Source of the DNA: Rhodobacterales bacterium HKCCA1288
GTDB lineage: Bacteria; Pseudomonadota; Alphaproteobacteria; Rhodobacterales; Rhodobacteraceae
Assembly: GCA_015693905.1 (NCBI GenBank)
Contig: CP065161.1
Coordinates: 2,463,001 to 2,527,000, forward strand
Reading direction: 5' to 3'
Length of the DNA: 64,000 nucleotides
This document shows, piece after piece, positions 34,020 through 42,589 of the stretch (within the stretch, counting starts at the first letter, position 1; the number at the start of each line of letters is the position of its first letter). A model generated the notes under the pieces. The model had not been told where the DNA came from, made no database searches, and saw nothing but the letters and a program-made list of their open reading frames with translations. The translations under genes and the position numbers were made by a program.

Positions 34020-35309
34020 ATGGTCAAAAAAGCAGTAAAATTTTGGGGCAGCATGGGATTTTCTGCAACGGTTCTATCCTCAATGGTTGCCGTTGCTGGG
34101 CAGGGGATCGCGCAGAACCTAAGGCCACCCGCGGAATTCCCCCCCCAGTCATTCACCTCTGAACAATATGTCGACAGCACAGGCTGTGCGTTCATTCGCA
34201 CGGGGCAGGGGGCTTCGACAGATTGGATTCCGCGTATCTCGCGGGATCGCAGGCAGATTTGCGGTTTGCCGCCCTCCCTGTCGCAAATGGCGGCGGCCCC
34301 TGTCGCAACTGCCCCGGTTGTGGGTGCAGCGCCCGTGACACGGCCCGCACAGGCCCCCATGCGCCTGCGGGAACCCGTTGGTGTGGCACCCGCTGCGGCA
34401 CCTGTCATGGCGATTGTTCCGCCCGTGCCAAGCCCGTCAAATAATTCCAATCGCTGCATCATTCGCGCCCGCGATGGCAGCGTGACCGAAATTCGCAGCC
34501 GCACGGCAATACGTTGTGGCCCGCAACCCATTCACCCTGCCGATGGGTTGGCCCGTTCTGAGGCTCGCGCGCCATTGGCGGTTCCCGCCATAATTGCGGG
34601 TGCCGCGACAGGACGGATTGGGGCAACGGATCCAAGCGGGATTATCGTGCCCGAAGGGTATCGGCCTGCGTGGTCAGATGGGCGTCTCAATCCGATGCGG
34701 GGGCCGCGCACGGCTACGGGTGATGCGCAAATGGCTCAGATTTGGGATCAGGGCGTGCCAGCGCGTCTGCAAAATGACCGCAGGGGACGCTTGCGCTTTG
34801 GCCTGCAAAATTTTTTCGCGGGCCTATTTAGCGGTGGCAGACCACCCGTTGCCACAGCGGTGGCAGCACCCGTGCCTATCCCACAGGCCATTGCAACGCC
34901 TCAAGCCATGGAGGCGCCGTCAATTTTCGTCAGCCGATCCACACGCGCGCAACCCGCCGCACAACCGCAGGGGCCCGTGACGCAATCAAGCCGCAATGCC
35001 CCAGCCGCAGAGGCAGCACCCGTCCCGCCCCGTAGCGGCCTAAGGGCCTCAGAACCTGCAACGGTTCAGGCAACAGCCATGCCCACAGTTTCCGTGACAG
35101 GGGCCTTGGTTCGCGCCGCCACCTATAGCACGCGGAACGAAGCCGCGCAGACCGCCGCGCAATTGGCTCAATTTGGCATGACTGCACGGCTTGGGCGTAT
35201 GAGTTCGGGATATGCGGTTCTGGTCGGTCCGTTCTCAAGTGATGCAGCCACGCAACGCGCGGCATTGGCCCTGCGTGCGGCAGGGTTCACCTCGGCCCGC
35301 GTTCAGTGA
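34020..35309 (+). CDS. SPOR-domain periplasmic protein
   Basis: A 429-residue exported protein. An N-terminal signal or anchor covers about residues 1-31 (SATVLSSMVAVAGQGIAQ). A conserved domain follows with EQYVDSTGCAFIRTGQG and IPRISRDRRQICGLPPSL, containing paired Cys. Long Pro/Ala-rich linkers occupy the middle. The C-terminal 75 residues form a SPOR domain (VRAATYSTRNEAAQTAAQLA to GYAVLVGPFSSDAATQRAALALR). SPOR domains bind denuded glycan at division sites, so a cell-wall or septal role is likely. The start may instead be the ATG at 34053, which gives a shorter leader. Confidence 0.8.
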   Translation: MVKKAVKFWGSMGFSATVLSSMVAVAGQGIAQNLRPPAEFPPQSFTSEQYVDSTGCAFIRTGQGASTDWIPRISRDRRQICGLPPSLSQMAAAPVATAPVVGAAPVTRPAQAPMRLREPVGVAPAAAPVMAIVPPVPSPSNNSNRCIIRARDGSVTEIRSRTAIRCGPQPIHPADGLARSEARAPLAVPAIIAGAATGRIGATDPSGIIVPEGYRPAWSDGRLNPMRGPRTATGDAQMAQIWDQGVPARLQNDRRGRLRFGLQNFFAGLFSGGRPPVATAVAAPVPIPQAIATPQAMEAPSIFVSRSTRAQPAAQPQGPVTQSSRNAPAAEAAPVPPRSGLRASEPATVQATAMPTVSVTGALVRAATYSTRNEAAQTAAQLAQFGMTARLGRMSSGYAVLVGPFSSDAATQRAALALRAAGFTSARVQ

Positions 35310-35314
35310 TCTGT

Positions 35315-36337
35315 TCACTCAGTGCAAATCTCCTGCAGGGCAACCCATCTCGTATCTTCTAGCAAGGGCGCATTTGGTGCTGTCCGCAGGGGGTCTGCCT
35401 CGATCAGGCTAAGGGTGTTTTCACCCGAGATATCGAGTGCGTAGGCGTAAGGCTGCGAGGAAATCTCGGCCTGTGCAAATTGCGATAAAAGCGCCTCATC
35501 GGCCACATCTGTTGGTGTTTCGGTCAGCAGACTGGCGGCGCGCGCAGCCAGATGCGTGTCGCTGATCTGGCCTGTGGTCAACAGTCGAAATGTCGCCCAT
35601 AAACCCGCCTCTTGCAGCAGGGCTTGGGTGGGGTTGCTGTCCACCAAGCGTATATATTCCGACAATAAAAACCCTGCCAACACATCAGGGCTTTGGTAAT
35701 CCTCAACCACGGATCGGTTGAGCACGATCAAATCACCGGGCAAATGTAGGCTTGCGGGCAGACCATCACGCAGAACCACAAGCCGCGGCACGGTCGGCGT
35801 GGCGATGAACACCCGCCGCGCAAGGGCTGCAAGCGCGGCTTGCCCCGCGGTTTGATTGCAGCTTGGCCCCGTCAGTTGGATCATCTCTGTGAGAATATCC
35901 TGACCTATTTCGCGCTTTTTTGCCTCGGGCAAAAGATGCACTGTCTGGCGCACCAAGGCATCAGGCAACCAAAACAGGCCCAAGCCCAGAACCACTGCCG
36001 CGGTTGTGGCCGCCAGAATACCACGCAACCGCCCCGGATGGGGGCGATGGCGGTCAATCATACTGCGCAGCTTTTCGATTGCGGCGATCATGTCCTCATC
36101 CGCGATCTCTAGGCTTTCGTCACTCCCCTCCACAGGCACATAAAGGGCTGGCAGCTCGCCTGGATTGACGCGGATCACCGCGGCCAGCGACCAATGGGTG
36201 AGCGCTGTTTCTGAAAGGGTCGATATGATCAAAGAAGTGTTGCCCAAATTGATCAACACTTCGCGGCGTTGGCTGTCGCCAACATCGCGCCAAAGGCCTG
36301 TGGCCTCTAGTTTTTGATATTCCTCTAACGCGGTCAC
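35315..36337 (-). CDS. Membrane protein with degenerate M48-peptidase-like domain
   Basis: A 340-residue protein with a cytoplasmic N-terminal part, one membrane segment (about residues 107-123, ILAATTAAVVLGLGLFWL) and a periplasmic C-terminal domain. Residues about 140-240 follow the layout of M48 (HtpX/BepA-like) metallopeptidases: an IGQDILTEM helix, then ASLHLPGDLIVLNRSVVEDY matching the family's NAFALPGG-I-VT-GLL strand and loop, then SPDVLAGFLLSEYIR where HExxH should be. Here that motif is SEYIR (226-230), so both zinc His are absent. It is probably a catalytically dead scaffold or chaperone. Convergent with the SPOR gene. Confidence 0.55.
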   Translation of the reverse strand: MTALEEYQKLEATGLWRDVGDSQRREVLINLGNTSLIISTLSETALTHWSLAAVIRVNPGELPALYVPVEGSDESLEIADEDMIAAIEKLRSMIDRHRPHPGRLRGILAATTAAVVLGLGLFWLPDALVRQTVHLLPEAKKREIGQDILTEMIQLTGPSCNQTAGQAALAALARRVFIATPTVPRLVVLRDGLPASLHLPGDLIVLNRSVVEDYQSPDVLAGFLLSEYIRLVDSNPTQALLQEAGLWATFRLLTTGQISDTHLAARAASLLTETPTDVADEALLSQFAQAEISSQPYAYALDISGENTLSLIEADPLRTAPNAPLLEDTRWVALQEICTE

Positions 36338-36352
36338 GCACTGCCCTCGCGC

Positions 36353-37006
36353 TTATGCATCGCGAAACCCGTTATCTTTGCCCAAGGTTGGCGCAGGCAT
36401 TAGGTCATAGGGATGTGCCCAATTGGGTTGGTGGGCCAAGCGGGTCAGCCATGCCGAAATCGCAGGATAATCGGCGCGCGTGAAATTGAAATTTTCAGGA
36501 TAATAGAGATAGCCCGCGCAGGCGATATCCGCCGCTGAGACACTGTCGCAGGCAATCCAGTCGCGGGTGCTGAGCACCCCTTCGAGAATGGAAAGCGCGG
36601 CCTGCATCCGCCCCGTCAAATACCCAATAACGCCCGCATCTCGTTTGTCCTCGGGCGCGAAATTCATCAAAAACCGCAACGGCCCCGCAGTGCCCGAAAC
36701 CTTTTGATTATCGAACAAAATCCACCGCAAGATTTCTTGACGATCTGCGGCACTCGCCCCTGCAAGTTTGCCTGTTTCATCCATAACCCAAGTTTGTATC
36801 AACCCTGATTGGGTCAGGATTTTACCCCCTGCATCTAGCACGGGAACTTCGCCCATTGGGTTTATTGCGCGAAACTCTGCACCGCGCGCCTCGCCGTTGA
36901 AGAAATCAACAAAACGGGGCTGCCAAGGCACACCTGCCAATGTTAGGCACAGCGCGGCTTTATAGGCATTTCCAGATTCCCCAAAACAATAGAGGGTGTT
37001 GGTCAC
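36353..37006 (-). CDS. Glutathione S-transferase family protein
   Basis: A 217-residue GST. The N-terminal thioredoxin-like domain (about residues 1-80) has LYCFGESGNAYKAALCL and NPMGEVPVLDAGGKILTQSG (the cis-Pro in EVPVL). The helical C-terminal domain (about 90-205) has ACDSVSAADIACAGYLYY, the N-capping box motif. It would conjugate glutathione to electrophiles or act in thiol exchange. It sits just downstream of the MerR gene in the same direction, with a 22-nt gap, so it may be controlled with it. Confidence 0.88.
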   Translation of the reverse strand: MTNTLYCFGESGNAYKAALCLTLAGVPWQPRFVDFFNGEARGAEFRAINPMGEVPVLDAGGKILTQSGLIQTWVMDETGKLAGASAADRQEILRWILFDNQKVSGTAGPLRFLMNFAPEDKRDAGVIGYLTGRMQAALSILEGVLSTRDWIACDSVSAADIACAGYLYYPENFNFTRADYPAISAWLTRLAHQPNWAHPYDLMPAPTLGKDNGFRDA

Positions 37007-37028
37007 GGCTCGGTTTCCTTATGTCACG

Positions 37029-37475
37029 TTATGACTGTGGGTCTTGATCCGATTTTCGGTCTGCCAGCATTTGCGCCACCAAATCAATTTGACTTTGCAA
37101 ATCTCGAATGGCTTGGCCTAACTCGGTATATTGTGCCTGCATATCGTGCAATCTTTCACGCCCAACTTCTAGGCTTCTTTCCAGTTGCGTCACTTGATTG
37201 TCGCCAAGTGCATAAAGGTCAAGCAATTGTCGCATCGCCTCTAAGCTAAAGCCAAAGCGTTTGCCCTGTAAAATCAGTTTAAGACGTGCTTGATCGCTGC
37301 GGGAATAAAGCCGCTTTTGTCCCACACGCAAGGGGGCCAACAGCTCCTTGCTTTCGTAGAACCGAAGGCTGCGCGGCGTCACTTGAAACAGGGCGCACAT
37401 CTCGCCGATGGTGCGAAAATCGGCCTCGCGCTGTGGGGCGTCTGATGGCATTTGCGGCATCCTCGGCTGATCCAT
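37029..37475 (-). CDS. MerR-family transcriptional regulator
   Basis: A 148-residue MerR-type regulator starting at 37475 (MDQPRMPQMPS); a longer frame starts at 37640 but crosses the divergent promoter region. The winged HTH is visible (TIGEMCALFQVTPRSLRFYE), followed by RLYSRSDQARLKLILQGKRFGFSLEAMRQLLDLY and a C-terminal coiled coil for dimerisation. No metal-binding Cys cluster is present, so a metal sensor is unlikely. It is divergent from the thioesterase pair and followed by a GST gene, which may both be targets. Confidence 0.87.
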   Translation of the reverse strand: MDQPRMPQMPSDAPQREADFRTIGEMCALFQVTPRSLRFYESKELLAPLRVGQKRLYSRSDQARLKLILQGKRFGFSLEAMRQLLDLYALGDNQVTQLERSLEVGRERLHDMQAQYTELGQAIRDLQSQIDLVAQMLADRKSDQDPQS

Positions 37476-37584
37476 GATTTGACCACAGCTTATCATAGAA
37501 TTGGTATCGATGTAATTTGCGCATTGCCGCGGGCGCGCGCTGCGCGTTAGATGGTGCAGATCATTAACCCCAATTTGTTGGATT

Positions 37585-38064
37585 ATGCCCGTGCCCTCCG
37601 ACCAGTCGGATATCCTCCATGTCGCGCAAAGTTTCATCACGCAACTGCCCTATGCGGCGGCGTTGCAGATGAACATTGTTGCCCTTGGATCTGGGACTGC
37701 GGCGATGACGATGCGGGTTCTGCCCGATCTTTGTGATGCGGTGGGCGCGCTGCATGAAGGCGCACTTACGGCGCTGATGGACACCTGTGCAGGCACAGCA
37801 GTGGTGGCGCATGACAGCAAACCCCTTGCGACCGCGACCTTAGATCTGCGCCTTGATGTGATGGGCCAGAGTGCAAAAGGCACTGTTCTGGCCAAGGCGG
37901 AGTGTTACGCCATCAGGGGAAATGTGGCCTTTGTCACTGTGGCGGCCACTGATCAAGAGACAGGCGCGCTTTTGGCCAAAGCCAGCGGAAGTTTCACGGT
38001 CGAATATGGGCCAGAGGGCAAGGGTGTCTTGGAGATGGTCAACCCGCAAAAGAGGCAGGGCTGA
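37585..38064 (+). CDS. PaaI-family hotdog thioesterase (first of tandem pair)
   Basis: A 159-residue hotdog-fold protein of the PaaI acyl-CoA thioesterase family. The central motif region GALHEGALTALMDTCAGTAVV carries the conserved HxGxxxxxxD-like active-site pattern (His, Gly and Asp), followed by TLDLRLDVMGQSAKGTVLAKAE. It should hydrolyse short-chain or aromatic acyl-CoAs. The stop codon overlaps the start of a second thioesterase (TGATG), and the MATE gene follows, forming a three-gene coupled unit opposite merR. Confidence 0.85.
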   Translation: MPVPSDQSDILHVAQSFITQLPYAAALQMNIVALGSGTAAMTMRVLPDLCDAVGALHEGALTALMDTCAGTAVVAHDSKPLATATLDLRLDVMGQSAKGTVLAKAECYAIRGNVAFVTVAATDQETGALLAKASGSFTVEYGPEGKGVLEMVNPQKRQG

Positions 38065-38456
38065 TGCAGCAGATTTTGAACCAGCTGCCCTATGCGCGGT
38101 TTTTGGGCCTAGAGGGCCAAAAGGGCGGGGTAATCAAATTGCCTTATCGTGGCGTTTTGATTGGCAATCCGATTTTGCCCGCGCTGCATGGCGGGGTTAC
38201 AGCATCGGTGCTGCAGATCACGGCGCAAACCCATGTTATTGATGCGCTCTCTATCCCGCTGACAACCCCGCCAAAGTTGATTGATTTCACTGTGGATTAT
38301 TTGCGCCGCGGCCTGCCCGAAGATGGGTTTGCCAAGGCGCAGCTGACCCGCGCGGGGCGCCGTTTTGCCTCGGTCTCGGTCACGATGTGGCAAGGTGATC
38401 CAGACACTCCCATTGCCGCGGCGCATGGCCATTTTGCCTTGGTGACAGCCCCATGA
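38064..38456 (+). CDS. PaaI-family hotdog thioesterase (second of tandem pair)
   Basis: A 130-residue hotdog-fold protein, shorter and diverged from its upstream neighbour. LPYRGVLIGNPILPALHGGVTASVLQ contains the LHGG motif, but where the paralogue has Asp the motif reads SVLQ, so catalysis may differ; the later DFTVDYLRRG strand is conserved. The two may form a heteromer. Coupled by 1-nt overlap to the first thioesterase and by ATGA to the MATE gene. Confidence 0.8.
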   Translation: MQQILNQLPYARFLGLEGQKGGVIKLPYRGVLIGNPILPALHGGVTASVLQITAQTHVIDALSIPLTTPPKLIDFTVDYLRRGLPEDGFAKAQLTRAGRRFASVSVTMWQGDPDTPIAAAHGHFALVTAP

Positions 38457-39769
38457 CGGACCAGACCCCGCCCTTGACCCATGCGCGGGTGTTGCGCATC
38501 GCCGTGCCTGTGGTTTTGTCAAACATCACAGTGCCGCTTTTGGGTTTGGTCGACACGGGCGTTGTTGGCCAATTGGGTGATGCAGCTATGATCGGCGCGG
38601 TGGGCTTGGGTGCGATATCCATGACCACTGTGTTTTGGATTTTTGGATTCTTGCGCATGGGCACTGTCGGCTTGGCCGCGCAGGCCCATGGGGCAGGGGA
38701 TCAGGCAGAAATCTCGGCCTTGCTGTCGCGTGTTTTGATGATTGGCGTGGTGGCTGGTGTGCTTTTGATCCTGCTGCAATCGGTAATTTTTGCGGCTATT
38801 TTTGCGATAGCCCCCGCAAGTGATGCGGTCGAGGCTTTGGCGCGCGATTACATGGCAATCCGCATTTGGTCTGCCCCCGCGGCAATCGCGATTTATGGCA
38901 TCACGGGGTGGTTGATTGCCGCTGAACGCACAGGCGCCGTGTTCGTTTTGCAGCTCTGGATGAACGGGTTGAACATCCTGCTGTCAGTGGGGTTTGTGTT
39001 GGGTTTGGGCTATGATGTCGATGGTGTGGCCGCGGCCACGGCCATTGCAGAATGGTCGGGCTTGGCGCTTGGGCTTTATCTGTGTCGCGCGGGATTTTCG
39101 CAAGCGGCATGGCGCGATTGGCCGCGCGTTTTTGATCGCGGGCGGCTGTTGCATATGGCGCAGGTCAACACCGATATTTTGATCCGTTCCGTCTTTCTGA
39201 TGGCGGGGTTTACCTCCTTCATCTATATCGGCTCGGATTTCGGGGATACGACCCTCGCTTCCAATCAAATTCTTATGCAATTCATCCATATTACCGCCTA
39301 TGGGTTGGACGGATTTGCTTTTGCCGCCGAAAGTCTTGTTGGAAAATCCTTAGGGGCCAAAAACCGCGCCGCCTTGCGCCGCAGCGCCATGATGACGGCG
39401 CTTTGGTCGGGCGGTGTGGCGGTGGTGATGGCCGCAGCTTTTTGGGTCTTTGGAGGCGAGATTATTGATATTCTCACCACTGCGCCCGAAGTGCGGATTG
39501 AGGCGCGTGATTACCTGTTTTGGATGGTGCTTGCGCCGCTTGTTGGGTTTCAAGCATGGATTTTGGACGGGATATTCATTGGCGCAACCCGCACCCGTGA
39601 CATACGCAACATGATGGCCCTGTCTTTCGCAGGCTATGTCATACTGTGCCTGACGCTGATCCCCGCCTATGGAAATCACGGGTTATGGGCCGCGTTGTTG
39701 GGGATGTTCATCCTGCGCGGTCTCAGCCTTGGGGCGCGCTATCCCGCACTTGAGCGCAGCGCGACCTAA
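38453..39769 (+). CDS. MATE-family efflux transporter
   Basis: A 438-residue membrane protein with about twelve hydrophobic segments in two MATE repeats. Diagnostic parts: RIAVPVVLSNITVPLLGLVDTGVVGQLG at the start (spread over residues 12-39), FWIFGFLRMGTVGLAAQAHGAGD, and DGFAFAAESLVGKSLGAKN in the second repeat. It resembles the DinF-like branch. It would export a drug or metabolite with Na+ or H+. ATGA-coupled to the thioesterase gene; its end overlaps convergent arsC by 4 nt. Confidence 0.9.
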   Translation: MTDQTPPLTHARVLRIAVPVVLSNITVPLLGLVDTGVVGQLGDAAMIGAVGLGAISMTTVFWIFGFLRMGTVGLAAQAHGAGDQAEISALLSRVLMIGVVAGVLLILLQSVIFAAIFAIAPASDAVEALARDYMAIRIWSAPAAIAIYGITGWLIAAERTGAVFVLQLWMNGLNILLSVGFVLGLGYDVDGVAAATAIAEWSGLALGLYLCRAGFSQAAWRDWPRVFDRGRLLHMAQVNTDILIRSVFLMAGFTSFIYIGSDFGDTTLASNQILMQFIHITAYGLDGFAFAAESLVGKSLGAKNRAALRRSAMMTALWSGGVAVVMAAAFWVFGGEIIDILTTAPEVRIEARDYLFWMVLAPLVGFQAWILDGIFIGATRTRDIRNMMALSFAGYVILCLTLIPAYGNHGLWAALLGMFILRGLSLGARYPALERSAT

Positions 39770-40101
39770 AGCAGCGTAAGGATATTTTCAGGCGGGCGGC
39801 CAATCGCGGCGGCGGTTTCACTGATCAAAACAGGGCGTTCAATCAGGCGTGGATCATCGGCCATGGCAGCCAAGATTGCGGCTTCATCCGTCAAATCCAC
39901 CCCCGTTTCGCGGGCCTCTTTTGCGCGGATCAAATCGCGGGCAGGGCGGCCTAGTTTTGCGATCACTGCGGCCAGTTCGGCATGGGTGGGCGCGGCGTCT
40001 AAATAGGCGCGCGTGTCAAACTCGATGCCCCTCTCTGTCAGCAATGCCAAAGCCTGACGGGATTTCGAACAGCGTGGATTATGCCAGAGGGTCAAAGCCA
40101 T
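39766..40101 (-). CDS. arsC: Arsenate reductase (ArsC, glutaredoxin type)
   Basis: A 111-residue ArsC of the thioredoxin-fold ArsC/Spx/YffB family. The active-site Cys is in [12 protein letters not shown], and the conserved Arg is in LIERPVLI. It would reduce arsenate to arsenite with glutaredoxin and glutathione. No arsR or arsB neighbour is present, so a general redox role (YffB-like) is possible. It overlaps the end of pyrD by 10 nt. Confidence 0.88.
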   Translation of the reverse strand: MALTLWHNPRCSKSRQALALLTERGIEFDTRAYLDAAPTHAELAAVIAKLGRPARDLIRAKEARETGVDLTDEAAILAAMADDPRLIERPVLISETAAAIGRPPENILTLL

Positions 40102-41144
40102 GCGTCAACCCCCGTGCCGATGGCAGATTGCAAACTGTCATGGCCATCTTGCGCAAGAGCGGCGTCAAGGCCTTGAAGGATATCGGCAACCAAACCCATA
40201 CCCCCATAAACAAGCCCCGTGTAAAGCTGCACCAAATGCGCGCCCGCCTTGATCTTGGCATAGGCTTGATCCGCATTGGCCACGCCCCCCACACCAATCA
40301 AGGCAATCTTGCCGCCTGTTTGCTGCGACAGTCGTGCCAGAACTTTGGTGGATCGCTCGAACAAGGGTTGCCCTGACAGGCCCCCAGTTTCGCGCCGATG
40401 GCGCCCGCGCAACCCCTCGCGTGAAATGGTGGTATTGGTGGCAATGATCCCCGCAAGCTGCATCCGCAAGGCAAGCTCTGCAATGGCGTCAATCTCGTCA
40501 TTGGTCAGGTCAGGTGCAATTTTCACAAAGAGGGGCACGGGGCGCGCGAGATCAAAATTCGCATCCATTACCCCTTGCAACAAGCGCTCAAGCTGGTCTG
40601 CGGCCTGTAGGTCGCGCAGGTTCTCGGTGTTGGGCGAGGAGATGTTGATCGTAGCAAAATCAATCAGCCCCCCACAACGGGCCAAAACCAAAGCGTAATC
40701 TGCCGCGCGATCCGTGCTGGTTTTATTGGCGCCCAAATTCAAACCCAAAGGAATGCGATGGGGGCGCTCGGCCAGACGTTTGGATGCAGCCTCCATGCCT
40801 TCATTGTTAAAGCCAAAGCGATTGATCACTGCGCGGTCACGCGGCAGGCGAAACACACGGGGTTGCGGGTTTCCCGGTTGGGCCTGCGGCGTGATTGCCC
40901 CCACCTCAAGAAACCCCAACCCTGTTTCCATTAAGGGCGCAATTGCGGTGGCATTTTTGTCAAAGCCCGCCGCAAGGCCAAGCGGGTTTGGGAAATTCAT
41001 CCCCGCCACAGTTGTTGCCAAACGTGCGGTGGTGATTGGCCCTGGTTTGGGGGCAAGCCCCATGTTCAGCGCGGTCAGCGCAAGACCATGCGCGCGTTCA
41101 GGCGAGATCAGGCGCAAGGCAGCAAGGGCGGCTTTTTCAAACAT
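40092..41144 (-). CDS. pyrD: Dihydroorotate dehydrogenase (quinone), class 2
   Basis: A 350-residue class 2 PyrD, the membrane-associated enzyme oxidising dihydroorotate to orotate with quinone in pyrimidine synthesis. Motifs: the N-terminal membrane-associating helix, [57 protein letters not shown] (with the catalytic Ser), [10 protein letters not shown] and [14 protein letters not shown]. Standard length. Confidence 0.95.
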   Translation of the reverse strand: MFEKAALAALRLISPERAHGLALTALNMGLAPKPGPITTARLATTVAGMNFPNPLGLAAGFDKNATAIAPLMETGLGFLEVGAITPQAQPGNPQPRVFRLPRDRAVINRFGFNNEGMEAASKRLAERPHRIPLGLNLGANKTSTDRAADYALVLARCGGLIDFATINISSPNTENLRDLQAADQLERLLQGVMDANFDLARPVPLFVKIAPDLTNDEIDAIAELALRMQLAGIIATNTTISREGLRGRHRRETGGLSGQPLFERSTKVLARLSQQTGGKIALIGVGGVANADQAYAKIKAGAHLVQLYTGLVYGGMGLVADILQGLDAALAQDGHDSLQSAIGTGVDAWL

Positions 41145-41163
41145 CAGATGTCCTAATCTCTCA

Positions 41164-41502
41164 TCACCCGTTCAAATCGGGCAGAATGTGAAGACCATTT
41201 TCAAGCGTCAATTCATGATGCCATAAAACCCCGTCTAAGGGCAGCTTGCCATATAAATGTGGGAAAAGATCGCCGCCGCGCGACACCTCCCACCGCAGGG
41301 CATCGCCAAAGGCATCGGCCTCATAGGCGGCAAGGATCAATCCTTCGACAGCTGAAAAATGCTTGGCCAAGGTTTCGGCCACCTGCGCTGCGGTCGAGAA
41401 ATGGATATAGCCATCGGCCTGATCAATCGGCGCGCCAAGGGTTTCTTTCTGGGCGCAAAGCGCGTCCCATTCGGAAGGGCGGAGAATTTTGAATATCAAC
41501 AT
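41164..41502 (-). CDS. DUF952 family protein
   Basis: A 112-residue protein with the DUF952 pattern: [15 protein letters not shown] at the start, [20 protein letters not shown], and [17 protein letters not shown] near the end. The fold resembles ADP-ribosyltransferase-like proteins, but the function is unknown. It lies 19 nt upstream of pyrD in the same direction and is likely cotranscribed. Confidence 0.87.
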   Translation of the reverse strand: MLIFKILRPSEWDALCAQKETLGAPIDQADGYIHFSTAAQVAETLAKHFSAVEGLILAAYEADAFGDALRWEVSRGGDLFPHLYGKLPLDGVLWHHELTLENGLHILPDLNG

Positions 41503-41592
41503 ATGTGTGCTGTGCGGAAATCCGCATCATAGGTCAAGGCTCATTCATCCTTGACGAAAACGGGACGATGACTTACCCCCAGATTCAAGGAC

Positions 41593-41666
41593 GCGGGTAT
41601 GGTGTAATGGTAGCGCCCTAGCCTTCCAAGCTAGTCGTGCGGGTTCGATTCCCGCTACCCGCTCCA
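41593..41666 (+). tRNA. tRNA-Gly (UCC)
   Basis: A full cloverleaf: acceptor GCGGGTA with TACCCGC, D arm GGTGTAATGGTAGC, anticodon stem CTAGC/GCTAG with loop CTTCCAA giving anticodon TCC, T arm CGGGTTCGATTCCCG, and an encoded CCA. The anticodon UCC assigns glycine. It separates the core pyrD region from the T6SS region. Confidence 0.96.
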
Positions 41667-41882
41667 AAAACTCCTTGAATTCCGATATTTTTAAGATTTT
41701 TACCGTCGCGCATGATGCCTACGTTACGGTTCATGTTACATTTTAAGGGCGCGTTTCTTTCAAAAGTATTTACTCTTCGAGTGTACCTGGAGAGCAACCA
41801 CACATAAGAATATATCTTGGAGCTTTCGTTTGTTTCCGCCAACAGATTTAGTCAACAGGTAACGAATAGTCACACGGACCAT

Positions 41883-42512
41883 TCAACTCCACAAATTCAT
41901 CTCTTTTCTCATGAAATGTTCAGCCTTATCTTTGGTATCCAACTGTGCCACCATACTACTATAGGCTGCCAAGGTTAGCTTTGTTGGGTTCGCGGTTACG
42001 CCGTTCTTAAATACAACGTAGAGGCTACCATCTTTTTGAATGGTCTGTTGACGAATAAAGCCTGCAATATGTAAGCCCACCAATTCGCGCCCTGTAACTG
42101 TTAGGCCAAACTTTTCGTCAAAAACATTTTCGGGACTCAAATCTGAAGCGCAATGAAACTCCTTAAGGCCGTGGACAGCACCACAAAGCCAGGCATCGTT
42201 ATACGTAACACTCCACTTCCCCTTAACAAGACTTAGAATCGACCCCCCCTCAAGAGAATTTGCCGAACCTTTAGAGGAAGGATGTTTGAAATTATCCATC
42301 TCTTTTGGAGTGATACCTCGCTCCCCCTTCTTCTGCTCACGCAGATCGCCGTTGTCATCCCTCAAATGACGACCAAATATCACAAAATCTAATGGGGTAT
42401 TCTTTGTTTTTAAATAGACTTCCCATCCAGTATCCACCGTAACGTTTCCTCGCTCCTTATTTTGCAACTTTGCAGTTTCAAAATCTGATGAGAATACCTT
42501 GAGATCGTACAT
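41883..42512 (-). CDS. Unrecognised 209-aa protein at the 3' end of the T6SS operon
   Basis: A 209-residue soluble protein I do not recognise. TAGGAGC lies 8 nt before the ATG at 42512, so it is a good gene. It has no signal peptide or membrane segment. It is rich in Lys, Asp and Asn, with FVIFGRHLRDDNGDL near residue 43 and a C-terminal EHFMRKEMNLW. Its base composition is lower in GC than that of its neighbours. It lies 77 nt after tssM on the same strand, so it is probably the last gene of the secretion operon, and next to tRNA-Gly. Candidate roles are a secreted effector, an immunity or accessory protein, or foreign cargo inserted beside the tRNA; none can be chosen from the sequence alone. 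Confidence 0.6.
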   Translation of the reverse strand: MYDLKVFSSDFETAKLQNKERGNVTVDTGWEVYLKTKNTPLDFVIFGRHLRDDNGDLREQKKGERGITPKEMDNFKHPSSKGSANSLEGGSILSLVKGKWSVTYNDAWLCGAVHGLKEFHCASDLSPENVFDEKFGLTVTGRELVGLHIAGFIRQQTIQKDGSLYVVFKNGVTANPTKLTLAAYSSMVAQLDTKDKAEHFMRKEMNLWS

Positions 42513-42589
42513 CGGTAATGCTCCTATCTATTTCATTTTAATTCGTGCAGTTTTACTATTCCAACCAGCCTTGTTCTTTTCCCGAAGCC

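Noticed and set aside
41618-41842. 74-aa minus-strand ORF across tRNA-Gly
   Set aside because: Its C-terminal residues (SGNRTRTTSLEG) are simply the translated tRNA complement.
41883-42512. Integrase or phage gene next to tRNA-Gly
   Set aside because: None of the tyrosine or serine recombinase catalytic motifs is present.
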